DNA of 60,151 bases from CAYFUT01 sp964346395. GTDB taxonomy: Bacteria > Bacillota > Halanaerobiia > Halobacteroidales > Halobacteroidaceae. The notes below the pieces were generated by a model. That model did no database searches, was not told the origin of the DNA, and worked only from the letters and a program-made list of their open reading frames with translations. Shown here piece after piece: positions 18,054 to 26,451 of this stretch (the first letter of the stretch is position 1; every line of letters starts with the position of its first letter). The stretch covers positions 1-60,151 of the forward strand of contig CAYFUT010000011.1 of the NCBI GenBank assembly GCA_964346395.1, written 5' to 3'. The translations under genes and the position numbers were made by a program.

Positions 18054-18971
18054 TCAATTGTCAATTGGTTTTTTTAGTTGTTCTGCTATTTCAGCCCCTG
18101 TTCGAGCATTATCTTTAACCAGGGCAATATTGGTAGTTAGACTGTCACCCTCGGTAATCTCCTTGATCCTATCCAGTAAAAACGGAGTTAGTTCTTTCCC
18201 CTCAATATTTTGTACTTTGGCTTCCTCCAAAGCAGTCTCAATTGCTTGCTTAATTACTTCCGGCTCAATTTCATCTTCCTGAGGAATCGGATTGCTGATT
18301 AACAGTCCCCCTTCTAAACCTAAGTTCCACTTAGTAGTGATAATTTCTGCTGCTTCCTGGGCGTCTTCTACCTTATAATCAGCTTGATAACCACTGCGGC
18401 GGGTATAAAAAGCCGGCAGTTCTTCTGTTTGATAGCCCAATACCGGCACGCCCAAAGTTTCTAGCTGTTCCAGCGTCAACCCAATATCCAAAATTGCTTT
18501 TGGCCCCGCGGAAACTACCGCTACGTTAGTTCGGCTTAATTCATACAGGTCAGCCGAAATATCAAAAGTTTCGTCTGCTCCCCGATGGACGCCGCCGATA
18601 CCGCCGGTGACAAATACTTCAATTCCGGCTAGTTCAGCCGCAATCATCGTCCCCGCTACTGTAGTTGCTCCGTGTTGGCCGCGGGCCGCCACTACCGGCA
18701 TATCTCTCCGGCTAACTTTTATTACTTCTTCTGATTGGCCTAGCAGTTTAATTTCTTCTTCCGTCAATCCTATTTTAAGTTGGCCGTCGAGAATCGCTAC
18801 CGTCGCCGGCACCGCCCCCTGGTTCCTGACTATCTCTTCTACTTCCAGAGCCGTCTCTATATTTTCCGGATACGGCATTCCGTGGGCAATAATGGTTGAT
18901 TCTAATGCTACCACTGGTTTATCTGCTTCCAGGGCTGACTTTACTTCTGGTTTGATGTCTAAATAATTCAT
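18054..18971 (-). CDS. psuG: Pseudouridine-5'-phosphate glycosidase
   Basis: 305 residues, the family length. The N-terminal motif VALESTIIAHGMPYPEN and the glycine-rich GGIGGVHRGADETFDISADL are diagnostic for PsuG (IndA). The enzyme reversibly cleaves pseudouridine 5'-phosphate to uracil and ribose 5-phosphate, allowing modified RNA nucleosides to be recycled. RBS GGGGGAGG lies about 9 nt before the ATG. It follows the kinase gene by 110 bp; the gap holds a palindromic repeat. Its stop codon lies inside a heptameric repeat-like sequence. Confidence 0.95.
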   Translation of the reverse strand: MNYLDIKPEVKSALEADKPVVALESTIIAHGMPYPENIETALEVEEIVRNQGAVPATVAILDGQLKIGLTEEEIKLLGQSEEVIKVSRRDMPVVAARGQHGATTVAGTMIAAELAGIEVFVTGGIGGVHRGADETFDISADLYELSRTNVAVVSAGPKAILDIGLTLEQLETLGVPVLGYQTEELPAFYTRRSGYQADYKVEDAQEAAEIITTKWNLGLEGGLLISNPIPQEDEIEPEVIKQAIETALEEAKVQNIEGKELTPFLLDRIKEITEGDSLTTNIALVKDNARTGAEIAEQLKKPIDN

Positions 18972-19020
18972 GTTAATTTTCCTCCCCCAAAATATAATAA
19001 TAGCTGTGTGTTTTACAGAG

Positions 19021-19046
19021 TAGCGACATGATATATCATGTCGCTA
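19021..19046. repeat. Dispersed palindromic repeat, copy 2
   Basis: A perfect 26-nt palindrome with arms TAGCGACATGATA / TATCATGTCGCTA. It sits between psuK and psuG, where the folded mRNA could act as a stability or processing element. No T-run follows on the minus strand. Confidence 0.8.
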
Positions 19047-19081
19047 CATTTTAGCTTATACTAGTTACTGTAATTTTCGCG

Positions 19082-20182
19082 TTACACATTTAATTTTTCT
19101 TTTAACGCTAAATTGACGCTGCGGCCGCTCTGGATAGTTATCCCGGCTGCTTCTAAGCCAAGTTCAACTGCTACCGCTAACTCTCTACCAGTTAATAAAC
19201 CATAAATCATTCCGGCGGTCAGCGCATCGCCAGCTCCTGTGGTCTCCACAATTTTATCTTCTGCTACTGAAGAAGTGGTGATTAGTTCTGCCTTGTCCGG
19301 AGTCAAAAGATAAGCTCCCTTACTCCCTAAACTAATCAGTAGTTTAGTTGTTAACTCCTGCTGGCGATAAGTCGTTTTCACTAATTCTAATTTTTCTTTT
19401 AGCGGGGCCGATTTCGGCTCTAACTGAAGAATTTCCAAAATTTCATCCAGATTGGGCGTTAAAATATCTATTTGCTCTAACTTGCCAATTAACTTTCGGC
19501 TTTTGCTGACCGATACCGATTCTACTACTGAAGGAACCTCATTTTCCGTTCCCACCTGCAATAAATAATCAATTACTTCCTCAGCCAGATTAGTATCTAT
19601 TATTAACATAGCAGCTGTTTCCAATAACTGTCGATATTGCCGCAGATAATCAACATCTATTTCGGTCAGAATTTCCATATCCGCAATTGCTCCCAGTAAC
19701 TCTCCATCCGCATCCAGATGAGCTAAATAAGTTCCGGTCCGATAATTACTCGAGTGCAATACATAATCGAGATTCAACTGCGGTTTGGCCGTCTGCTGCA
19801 GGAGTTTCTCTCCGGATTTATCGCGGCCAACCGCTGATAAAAGTACCGTCGGCTGCTCTAAAATACCTAAATTCTCTGCAATATTGCGACCGACGCCTCC
19901 CATAGTTTCCGTCAGTTGGCCCTGATTGGAGGTTCCAGATAAATATTCATCAGCAGCATATCCTTTTAAATCTACATTGCTGCCGCCCACAACTACTACT
20001 TTCTGTTCCGGAGCTACTATATACCCCTTGCCCAATAGGTAGCCTTTGTTCATTAAATTATGAATATGGGTTCCTACCGCCGAGGTAGAAATAGCTAACT
20101 GTTCTGATAGTTCACTCCGGGAAATAGTTGGCTGCTGCTTAATTAATTCTAACACTTCCTGTTCCCGCTCAGTTAATGACAT
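19082..20182 (-). CDS. psuK: Pseudouridine kinase (PfkB family) with N-terminal HTH domain
   Basis: About 366 residues. Residues ~1-55 form a winged HTH (REQEVLELIKQQPTISRSELSEQ pattern, broken here by spacing), followed by a PfkB kinase beginning VVVVGGSNVDLKG. The kinase contains TMGGVGRNIAENL, and the catalytic Asp lies in ETTGAGDALTAG. PsuK phosphorylates pseudouridine for PsuG. The HTH fusion resembles E. coli YeiI-like kinases and suggests the enzyme also regulates its own operon. The ATG at 20182 follows AGGTGG by about 8 nt and is preferred over a GTG at 20194. It is the first gene of the operon. Confidence 0.85.
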   Translation of the reverse strand: MSLTEREQEVLELIKQQPTISRSELSEQLAISTSAVGTHIHNLMNKGYLLGKGYIVAPEQKVVVVGGSNVDLKGYAADEYLSGTSNQGQLTETMGGVGRNIAENLGILEQPTVLLSAVGRDKSGEKLLQQTAKPQLNLDYVLHSSNYRTGTYLAHLDADGELLGAIADMEILTEIDVDYLRQYRQLLETAAMLIIDTNLAEEVIDYLLQVGTENEVPSVVESVSVSKSRKLIGKLEQIDILTPNLDEILEILQLEPKSAPLKEKLELVKTTYRQQELTTKLLISLGSKGAYLLTPDKAELITTSSVAEDKIVETTGAGDALTAGMIYGLLTGRELAVAVELGLEAAGITIQSGRSVNLALKEKLNV

Positions 20183-20203
20183 TTTCTTCACCACCTACTA
20201 AAC

Positions 20204-20262
20204 AAATATTTAGTCATCTAAATATCTATTTAAAGTATAACAAATCACTTTTCTCTTTTCAA
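20204..20262 (-). promoter_or_regulatory. psuK promoter with operator-like inverted repeat
   Basis: On the minus strand TTGAAA (20257-20262) and TATACT (20234-20239) are separated by exactly 17 bp, a strong sigma-A promoter. Directly downstream, 20205-20226 is the inverted repeat CTAAATAT/ATATTTAG type (8 of 9 pairs, 4-nt centre). This is a plausible operator for the HTH domain of the kinase. Confidence 0.7.
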
Positions 20263-20292
20263 ATAAAAAAAGAGCCAACCAGAGTTAACTCT
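20261..20292 (-). terminator. Terminator of the truncated TPR gene
   Basis: On the minus strand a 9-bp stem with two G-U pairs (AGAGTTAAC / GTTGGCTCT) is followed by TTTTTTT. It isolates the TPR gene from the psuK promoter. Confidence 0.7.
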
Positions 20293-20294
20293 CC

Positions 20295-21269
20295 TTAAAA
20301 CACATCTATTTCTATCCCCGTCCGCCGATAAAACTCATTCGCCTCCTCTTTAATCATCCACAGCGGATAATTCAACTTTAAATCTTCAGCTATTTTAGCT
20401 GCTATCTTTTCTTTCCCGCGTAGATAATAATTATAAATTAAGACCATTTTCTTCTTTACCTCGCGGCGCAGGTCATAATCCCTTAATTGTTCTAAATTCT
20501 GTTCTTTTTTTCCTAACTTAGCCCTGGTAATTACCCCCAGTTCTCTATTTTCATAATTTGTCTGCTTTAGATTAGCCAGTGCCTCTTGGTAACGACCCTG
20601 CTTAAACAAAACTTCTGTTTTGGTAACTGCCAAATCAAGATTATCGATCTGACTAGTTGCTAGCTGATTTAATACCTCCTGGTAATCATGCTGGTCATAA
20701 ATTGGATTAGCCTTAATTTGCAATAGCCTTTTTTTAGCTCCCAGGCCAAATTTCTGGCAGCCGTACTTGGCAATAACTCGCTGATACTCTTCAACTGCCC
20801 GGGCCAAATAATCACTCCTGCGGGTTAAAGTACCCAACTGTTGGTATAAATTTCCGCGGGATACAGGAGCAGATAACTCTTCTTGTTGATTTAAGTTAAA
20901 CCGGCTGTTAGCCGCCTGGTTCAATCTGGACACAAACCGGCTAGCAGTCTGCTGAAGTAACAAATCATAACTTTTTTGCTGCGCCAGCAAACCTTCAGCA
21001 GTTAAAGTTTCCTGCCCCTGATAATTAAAAGTAAACCGCTTAGTAGTTGTTACTTCCGGCCATAACGTAAAACTCTGCACAGTAAAATCACTTTCTATCT
21101 TCCCCGTTTTAACTAACGGCAGCGGAGAAGTTTCTACTGCAAAATCACAGCTAACCAATAAATCTAATTCAGGTTCCGCTGGTAGTTGATCCTGCTGGAT
21201 GAACTGCACCTCTTGATACCCACTCTGCTGTAAATATTCCCGTAGATAGAAAGCTAATTTTTCCGTCAA
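20295..21269 (-). CDS. TPR-like protein of unknown function, probably 5'-truncated
   Basis: 324 codons from a TTG start without a usable RBS. The frame continues six codons upstream (EAQSTL) to a TAA, and the sequence opens in mid-domain with LLTEKLAFYLREYLQQSGY, so the natural N-terminus, perhaps with a signal peptide, seems to be missing. The C-terminal half has TPR-like helices (AVEEYQRVIAKYG, YQEALANLKQ). The 5' boundary coincides with the remnant of a hepT-like gene, which suggests a deletion joined the two. It may not be expressed. I do not recognise a specific family. Confidence 0.5.
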   Translation of the reverse strand: MTEKLAFYLREYLQQSGYQEVQFIQQDQLPAEPELDLLVSCDFAVETSPLPLVKTGKIESDFTVQSFTLWPEVTTTKRFTFNYQGQETLTAEGLLAQQKSYDLLLQQTASRFVSRLNQAANSRFNLNQQEELSAPVSRGNLYQQLGTLTRRSDYLARAVEEYQRVIAKYGCQKFGLGAKKRLLQIKANPIYDQHDYQEVLNQLATSQIDNLDLAVTKTEVLFKQGRYQEALANLKQTNYENRELGVITRAKLGKKEQNLEQLRDYDLRREVKKKMVLIYNYYLRGKEKIAAKIAEDLKLNYPLWMIKEEANEFYRRTGIEIDVF

Positions 21270-21279
21270 TAAAGTGGAC

Positions 21280-21330
21280 TGAGCTTCTTATTCTATCTAT
21301 TCTGTCCAAAACTGTTTCTCTATCTACCAC
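21280..21330 (-). pseudogene. 5' remnant of a HepT-like toxin gene
   Basis: GAGGTG is followed after 6 nt by a GTG that opens VVDRETVLDRIDRIR, the typical N-terminus of HepT (DUF86) toxins. The similarity ends after about 16 codons, and the frame runs into the body of the TPR gene out of phase. It follows the MNT-domain gene, as expected for an MntA-HepT pair. The short match makes this a tentative call. Confidence 0.45.
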
Positions 21331-21357
21331 TCATATCACCTCGCTTAATTATCGTCT

Positions 21358-21555
21358 CTAATTCACATAAAAGTCAGCCGACGAAACTAAATCAGTCTGA
21401 TTTTCAACAAATAATACGCCCAAATCAAAATCACTAAATTCATCAGTTTCTCCCGTCACTTGTGATCCATACAAGTAAAGTGCCAAAACATTATAATCTT
21501 GACAGACTTTTTTTAACTTTTTAAAATCAATTTTCTGCTTAACTTCTTCTCTCAT
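21358..21555 (-). pseudogene. Truncated MNT-domain nucleotidyltransferase (MntA-like antitoxin)
   Basis: 65 codons remain. The nucleotidyltransferase motif is present: LALYLYGSQVTGETDEFSDF followed by DLGVLF, with the GS and DxD residues that bind nucleotide and metal. Intact MntA proteins have about 130-140 residues; here the sequence jumps from the core to SADFYVN and stops, consistent with an internal deletion. MntA normally AMPylates HepT to neutralise it. With both partners damaged the system should be dead. ATG at 21555 with TGGAG 8 nt upstream. Confidence 0.65.
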
Positions 21556-21804
21556 CTTTCTCACTCCAGACATAAATTATTCAGCCTTTTATATAATTTT
21601 CCCTTTATATCTATTTAATTCTTGAGCAATCTAATTATCCCTCTTCTCAAGAAAAAATAATCGTTTGCAAATAATTAGGCCAACTGCATAACTTCCACAG
21701 TTGACCCAAGTAACCAAAATTCTAGTTTTGAACAGAAAAAGTTAAATTAGTCTAGTGAATATAGGAGTTTCACCTGAATTTTCAGAATTTTTGTTTATAT
21801 CCAC

Positions 21805-24800
21805 TTATTCATACTCCGCTAAACTAATTGCTTTAAACTCCTCGATATCCTGCCCCAATATTTTAATCAACGCTTTAATCGTATCCAGCGAAGTCAGACA
21901 GGGAATATTATACTCTACCGTTTGCCGACGCAGCTTAAAACCAAATCGCTCCGGAATCTTACCCATTGTCGGCGTATTCAGTACTAAATCAATTTCACCG
22001 TCATCTATCTTAACCATCGTTTCTTCTTCCGAACACTGCTCAATCTCAATCCCCTGCTCCTGCAGAAACTGAGCCGTGTTTTTAGTTCCTACTAGATTAA
22101 AACCTAACTCACTTAATCGTTCTGCCAATTTAACTGCCTCTTCTTTATCCCGATCGGCAATCGACAGTAACACTGTTCCAGACTCAGGAATTTCAAACCC
22201 AGCTGCCAGCATTGATTTATATAAAGCTTTCGAGTAAGTTTCATCAATGCCCATTACTTCCCCGGTCGACTTCATCTCCGGACTTAAGAAAATATCGACC
22301 TGCGGCAGCTTAGAGAAGGAAAATACCGGCGATTTGACTGTTACCAGCTCAGCTTCCGGCTGCACCCCGCTGGTATAACCTAAGTCAGCTAAACTGTTAC
22401 CCAACATAGCTTTTGTCGCCAGTTTCACCATCGGCACCTTAGTAACCTTACTTAAAATCGGAATTGTTCGGCTGGCCCGCGGGTTAACTTCTAAAACATA
22501 CACTTCTTCATTTTCATCAATCACATACTGAATATTAATTAAGCCTACCGAATCTAGTTCCCGCGCCAACTTCAGGGTATACTCCTCCATCTTATCCTTA
22601 ACCTTTTGACTTAAAGTCTGGGGCGGATAGACCGCCATACTGTCCCCAGAGTGAATTCCTGCTGCCTCAATGTGCTCCATAATCCCGGGAATAACTACTG
22701 TCTCGCCGTCCGAAATAGCATCAATCTCCGCTTCTTTGCCGGTAATATACTTATCAATCAACACCGGATGATCCGGAGAAATACGCACTGCCCGCTGCAT
22801 ATACTCTACTAGCTCTTCCTCTTTATAGACCACTTCCATGGCCTGACCGCCTAAGACATAAGAAGGACGCACTAATACAGGATACCCCAACTCTTCCGCC
22901 GCCTGAACAGCTTCTGTTTCTGTCCGCGCAGTCTTCCCCGGCGGAGCAGAAATATCTAATTCAGCTAACAAGTTCAGGAATTTATCTCTATCTTCTACCT
23001 GATCCATACTCACCATCGAAGTTCCCATAATCGGAGCTTCCCGTTCAGCTAACGGTTCAGCTAAATTGATGGAAGTCTGGCCCCCAAATTGGAGGATAAC
23101 CCCATCTGCCTGTTCATTATTAATAATATTAGTCATATGTTCCGCCGTAATCGGTTCAAAATAAAGCTTATCCGAAGTATCAAAATCAGTACTAACTGTT
23201 TCCGGATTATTATTGGCAATAATTGCTTCTACCCCTGCTTCTTTCAAGGCCTTGACACAGTGAACACTACAGTAGTCAAACTCAATTCCCTGCCCAATGC
23301 GGATAGGCCCAGCGCCGACCACCAGCACCTTTTCTCCTTCAGTCTCTCTGGTTTCATCTTCTAATTCATACGTGGAATAATAGTAAGGGGTTTCCGCTTC
23401 AAATTCCGCCGCACAGGTATCCACCATCTTATAGACCGGATCTAAGCCTAAATTCTGCCGCACAGTAGCAATCCGCTCCGGCTCACTATCTATCAGGTTA
23501 GCCAGATAAGTATCACTCATCCCTACCTGTTTGGCTTCTTCCAACAGATCAATTATAATATGCCCTTTTTCTTTGATCCGCACCGCCAAATCAACTATTC
23601 GCTTTAATTTATAAAGGAAAAACGGGTCAATTCCGCCGCTTAACTCTTCTAACTCTTCAATTTCCAACCCCCGCTCCAGGGCTTCTACCAATAAAAATAA
23701 ACGCTCATCAGTCCCCTGCTGAATTTTTTCTTTTAATTCTTCCGTCGATAAATGACTAAAATCAGCACTGGTTAAGTCAATATCAGTATCCAGCGAATCA
23801 ACTGCCTTTAAGAGCGATTCTTCAAAATTACGCCCGATAGCCATAACCTCTCCCGTAGCCTTCATCTGCGTCGTTAAATTGCGATCCGCAAAGGAAAACT
23901 TATCAAAGGGCCAGCGCGGTATTTTACTGACTACATAATCGAGCGCCGGTTCAAAACAGGCCGTAGTTTTGCCGGTAATGGGATTTTTAATTTCATCTAA
24001 CTGCTTACCAATGGCAATTTTGGCTGCTGTCCGGGCAATCGGATAACCAGTAGCTTTGGAAGCCAACGCACTAGAACGGCTAACCCGCGGATTAACTTCA
24101 ATCACTGAATATTCCAGACTCTCCGGATGAAGAGCAAACTGAATATTACAGCCGCCTTCAATTCCTAACGCGCGGATAATCCGCAGCGAAGCCGAACGAA
24201 GTAACTGATATTCTTCATCCCGCAGCGTCTGGCTGGGAGCCACTACAATACTATCTCCGGTATGAATCCCCACCGGATCAAAGTTTTCCATATTACAAAT
24301 AATAATGCAGTTGTCATTTTTATCCCGCAGAACTTCATACTCAATTTCCTTCCAGCCGGCGATACTCTGTTCTAATAGTACCTGGCTTACCGGACTATTT
24401 TTTAATCCCCGCTTGACTGTTGCTTCTAATTCCGACTCCTCCTCTACAATTCCCCCGCCTTCACCGCCCATTGTATAAGCCGGACGAATGATTAGCGGAT
24501 AGCCGACTTCTTGGGCAAACGATTTTGCTGCTTCATAACTGGCAATAATCTGACTCTCCGCAATTGGTTCCTCAATTTCTTTCATTAACTGTTTAAACTC
24601 TTCTCGACTCTCCGCCTGCTGGATTACCGACAGCGGCGTACCTAAAAATCTAATCTCTTTCCCCTCTAAAAAACCGGATTCCGCCAGCTCCGTCGCCAGA
24701 TTAAGCCCGGTTTGTCCGCCCAGCGTAGGCAAAATACCGTCCGGCTGTTCCTGTTCAATTACTTTCTTCACAAAATCCAGCGTCAGCGGCTCGATATATA

Positions 24801-24990
24801 CCTGATCGGCAATATCTTCATCAGTCATAATTGTAGCCGGATTACTATTAATCAGCACTACTTCAATTCCTTCTTCCTGCAGTGATTTACAGGCCTGAGT
24901 ACCCGAATAGTCAAACTCAGCCGCCTGCCCGATAATTATCGGCCCCGAACCAATTACTAACACTTTATCTATATCTTTATACTTCGGCAT
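21805..24990 (-). CDS. carB: Carbamoyl-phosphate synthase large subunit
   Basis: 1061 residues, full length. Two homologous ATP-grasp halves are visible, beginning KVLVIGSGPIIIGQAAEFDY and KVLVVGAGPIRIGQGIEFDY, each with its phosphate-binding loops and the Glu/Asn metal sites (VIEVNPRVSRSSALASK; VLEVNPRASRTIPILSK). The C-terminal MGS-like allosteric domain (~930-1061) contains the GTKNTAQFL segment. It makes carbamoyl phosphate from bicarbonate, ammonia and 2 ATP for arginine and pyrimidines. ATG at 24990 with GGAGGG 7 nt upstream. It follows carA, with a heptameric repeat in the spacer. Both domains look intact. Confidence 0.97.
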   Translation of the reverse strand: MPKYKDIDKVLVIGSGPIIIGQAAEFDYSGTQACKSLQEEGIEVVLINSNPATIMTDEDIADQVYIEPLTLDFVKKVIEQEQPDGILPTLGGQTGLNLATELAESGFLEGKEIRFLGTPLSVIQQAESREEFKQLMKEIEEPIAESQIIASYEAAKSFAQEVGYPLIIRPAYTMGGEGGGIVEEESELEATVKRGLKNSPVSQVLLEQSIAGWKEIEYEVLRDKNDNCIIICNMENFDPVGIHTGDSIVVAPSQTLRDEEYQLLRSASLRIIRALGIEGGCNIQFALHPESLEYSVIEVNPRVSRSSALASKATGYPIARTAAKIAIGKQLDEIKNPITGKTTACFEPALDYVVSKIPRWPFDKFSFADRNLTTQMKATGEVMAIGRNFEESLLKAVDSLDTDIDLTSADFSHLSTEELKEKIQQGTDERLFLLVEALERGLEIEELEELSGGIDPFFLYKLKRIVDLAVRIKEKGHIIIDLLEEAKQVGMSDTYLANLIDSEPERIATVRQNLGLDPVYKMVDTCAAEFEAETPYYYSTYELEDETRETEGEKVLVVGAGPIRIGQGIEFDYCSVHCVKALKEAGVEAIIANNNPETVSTDFDTSDKLYFEPITAEHMTNIINNEQADGVILQFGGQTSINLAEPLAEREAPIMGTSMVSMDQVEDRDKFLNLLAELDISAPPGKTARTETEAVQAAEELGYPVLVRPSYVLGGQAMEVVYKEEELVEYMQRAVRISPDHPVLIDKYITGKEAEIDAISDGETVVIPGIMEHIEAAGIHSGDSMAVYPPQTLSQKVKDKMEEYTLKLARELDSVGLINIQYVIDENEEVYVLEVNPRASRTIPILSKVTKVPMVKLATKAMLGNSLADLGYTSGVQPEAELVTVKSPVFSFSKLPQVDIFLSPEMKSTGEVMGIDETYSKALYKSMLAAGFEIPESGTVLLSIADRDKEEAVKLAERLSELGFNLVGTKNTAQFLQEQGIEIEQCSEEETMVKIDDGEIDLVLNTPTMGKIPERFGFKLRRQTVEYNIPCLTSLDTIKALIKILGQDIEEFKAISLAEYE

Positions 24991-25055
24991 AAGATAACCC
25001 TCCAAAATTATTTAAAAAAATGAAATCAAGATTTTTAATTTAATATTTTGATCTT

Positions 25056-25104
25056 AACTATCAACTGTTAACTATACACTATACACTATACACTATACAC
25101 TATA
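25056..25104. repeat. Period-7 tandem repeat (ACTATAC) between carA and carB
   Basis: About five tandem copies of ACTATAC (25071-25104), preceded by two or three degenerate heptads of the AACTATC/AACTGTT type. The array begins about 14 nt after the carA stop codon, in the direction of transcription. Confidence 0.85.
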
Positions 25105-25117
25105 ATACACTGTTTAT

Positions 25118-26194
25118 CTACGCTGCCTTTTTCTCAATCAACTTAACAAATTCTTTAAACAGATACATAGAATCCTTCGGTCCCGGAGCAGCTTCTGGGT
25201 GATACTGTACCGAAAAGAGCGGTAAACTCTGATGCTTAATGCCTTCTACCGTATTGTCATTTAAGTTGCGGTGAGTAACAACTACTTCCTTAGGCAAGCT
25301 ATCTTCCTTTAACGCATATCCATGATTTTGCGAAGTAATGAATACCCGCTCAGATTTTAAGTCTTTCACCGGTTGATTACTGCCGTGGTGGCCAAATTTC
25401 AACTTATAGGTATCGCCGCCTAAGGCCAATCCTAACACTTGATGGCCTAAACAAATTCCCGCAATCGGATACTGCCCGATCAATTCTTCTACCAGTTCTA
25501 CTACGCCCGGAATATCTTTAGGATCTCCCGGCCCATTAGAGATCATTACTCCGTCCGGCTGCAGTGCTTGAATCATATCTGCTCCCGCATCAGCCGGTAA
25601 AACAGTTACTTTACAGCCCTGTTCTACTAAGGAATCAAGAATACTCTGTTTCGCCCCTAAATCCACAACAGCCAGATGATATTGAGTATACTCAGGTTCC
25701 AGAGTATATATTTTATCAGTAGTTACCTGATAAACTAAATCAGAACTCATCCCGCTGGCTTGAGCTTTCTCTACTAGCTTTTCGGGGTTGCTTTCTTCTG
25801 TGGAAATAACTCCCCGCATCATTCCTTTTTCCCGAATATGCTTAGTTAAAGCCCGAGTATCAATGCCCTGAATACCAATAATATTATGCTGAGCTAAATA
25901 ATCTTCGCTTTTAGCTTCCAGTTTCCAGTTGCTCGGCTGCTGACAGTCTTCCCGAACGATAAAACCAGAAACCTGGACATCATCTGATTCTATATCAGTC
26001 TCATTTACCCCATAATTTCCGATCAGCGGATACGTCATGGTCACCAGTTGGCCCGCATAAGAAGGGTCAGTCATTACTTCTTGGTATCCGGTCATACTGG
26101 TATTAAATACTACTTCTCCCGTAACCTCTCCCTCAGCTCCTAACGACTGACCAATAAAATACCGCCCATCCTCTAACGCTAGAATTGCTTTCAT
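25118..26194 (-). CDS. carA: Carbamoyl-phosphate synthase small (glutaminase) subunit
   Basis: 358 residues. The N-terminal CPSase_sm domain starts KAILALEDGRYFIG and has the TGYQEVMTDPSYAGQ motif. The class-I glutamine amidotransferase domain has the nucleophile Cys in GICLGHQVLGLALGG and the His-Glu in QYHPEAAPGP. It supplies ammonia from glutamine to CarB. RBS AGGAGG lies 9 nt before the ATG. The promoter upstream overlaps an ARG-box-like site, so arginine repression is likely. Confidence 0.97.
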   Translation of the reverse strand: MKAILALEDGRYFIGQSLGAEGEVTGEVVFNTSMTGYQEVMTDPSYAGQLVTMTYPLIGNYGVNETDIESDDVQVSGFIVREDCQQPSNWKLEAKSEDYLAQHNIIGIQGIDTRALTKHIREKGMMRGVISTEESNPEKLVEKAQASGMSSDLVYQVTTDKIYTLEPEYTQYHLAVVDLGAKQSILDSLVEQGCKVTVLPADAGADMIQALQPDGVMISNGPGDPKDIPGVVELVEELIGQYPIAGICLGHQVLGLALGGDTYKLKFGHHGSNQPVKDLKSERVFITSQNHGYALKEDSLPKEVVVTHRNLNDNTVEGIKHQSLPLFSVQYHPEAAPGPKDSMYLFKEFVKLIEKKAA

Positions 26195-26232
26195 CTATAT
26201 CGACCTCCTAAGTATCTGCTTTGTTGTCTATA

Positions 26233-26261
26233 ATTATACATTAATATGTATTTTTATTCAA
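26233..26261 (-). promoter_or_regulatory. carA promoter with overlapping ARG-box-like operator
   Basis: Minus-strand TTGAAT (26256-26261) and TATAAT (26233-26238) are separated by 17 bp. TGAATAAAAATACA (26247-26260) overlaps the -35 box and resembles AhrC/ArgR boxes. The same arrangement occurs before argC. Confidence 0.7.
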
Positions 26262-26451
26262 GGGTAGATTTGATTTTCCTCTCCCCTATGCATAAAAAGC
26301 AGTTAATTTCTCATACTAAGTAGTGAAAGTAAACTAAATAATATTTTATTCCCGCCGAAAATGATATCTTTTCCCCACAAGAACTTATATTTACTCTAAT
26401 CTCTGCTTGCCATTGGGGGAAGGAAGTTTAAATCAGCGGAAGGAGATTATA

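Noticed and set aside
21738..21804. 20-codon frame directly after the carB stop codon
   Set aside because: Too short, without an RBS, and composed of AT-rich spacer sequence; no family recognised.
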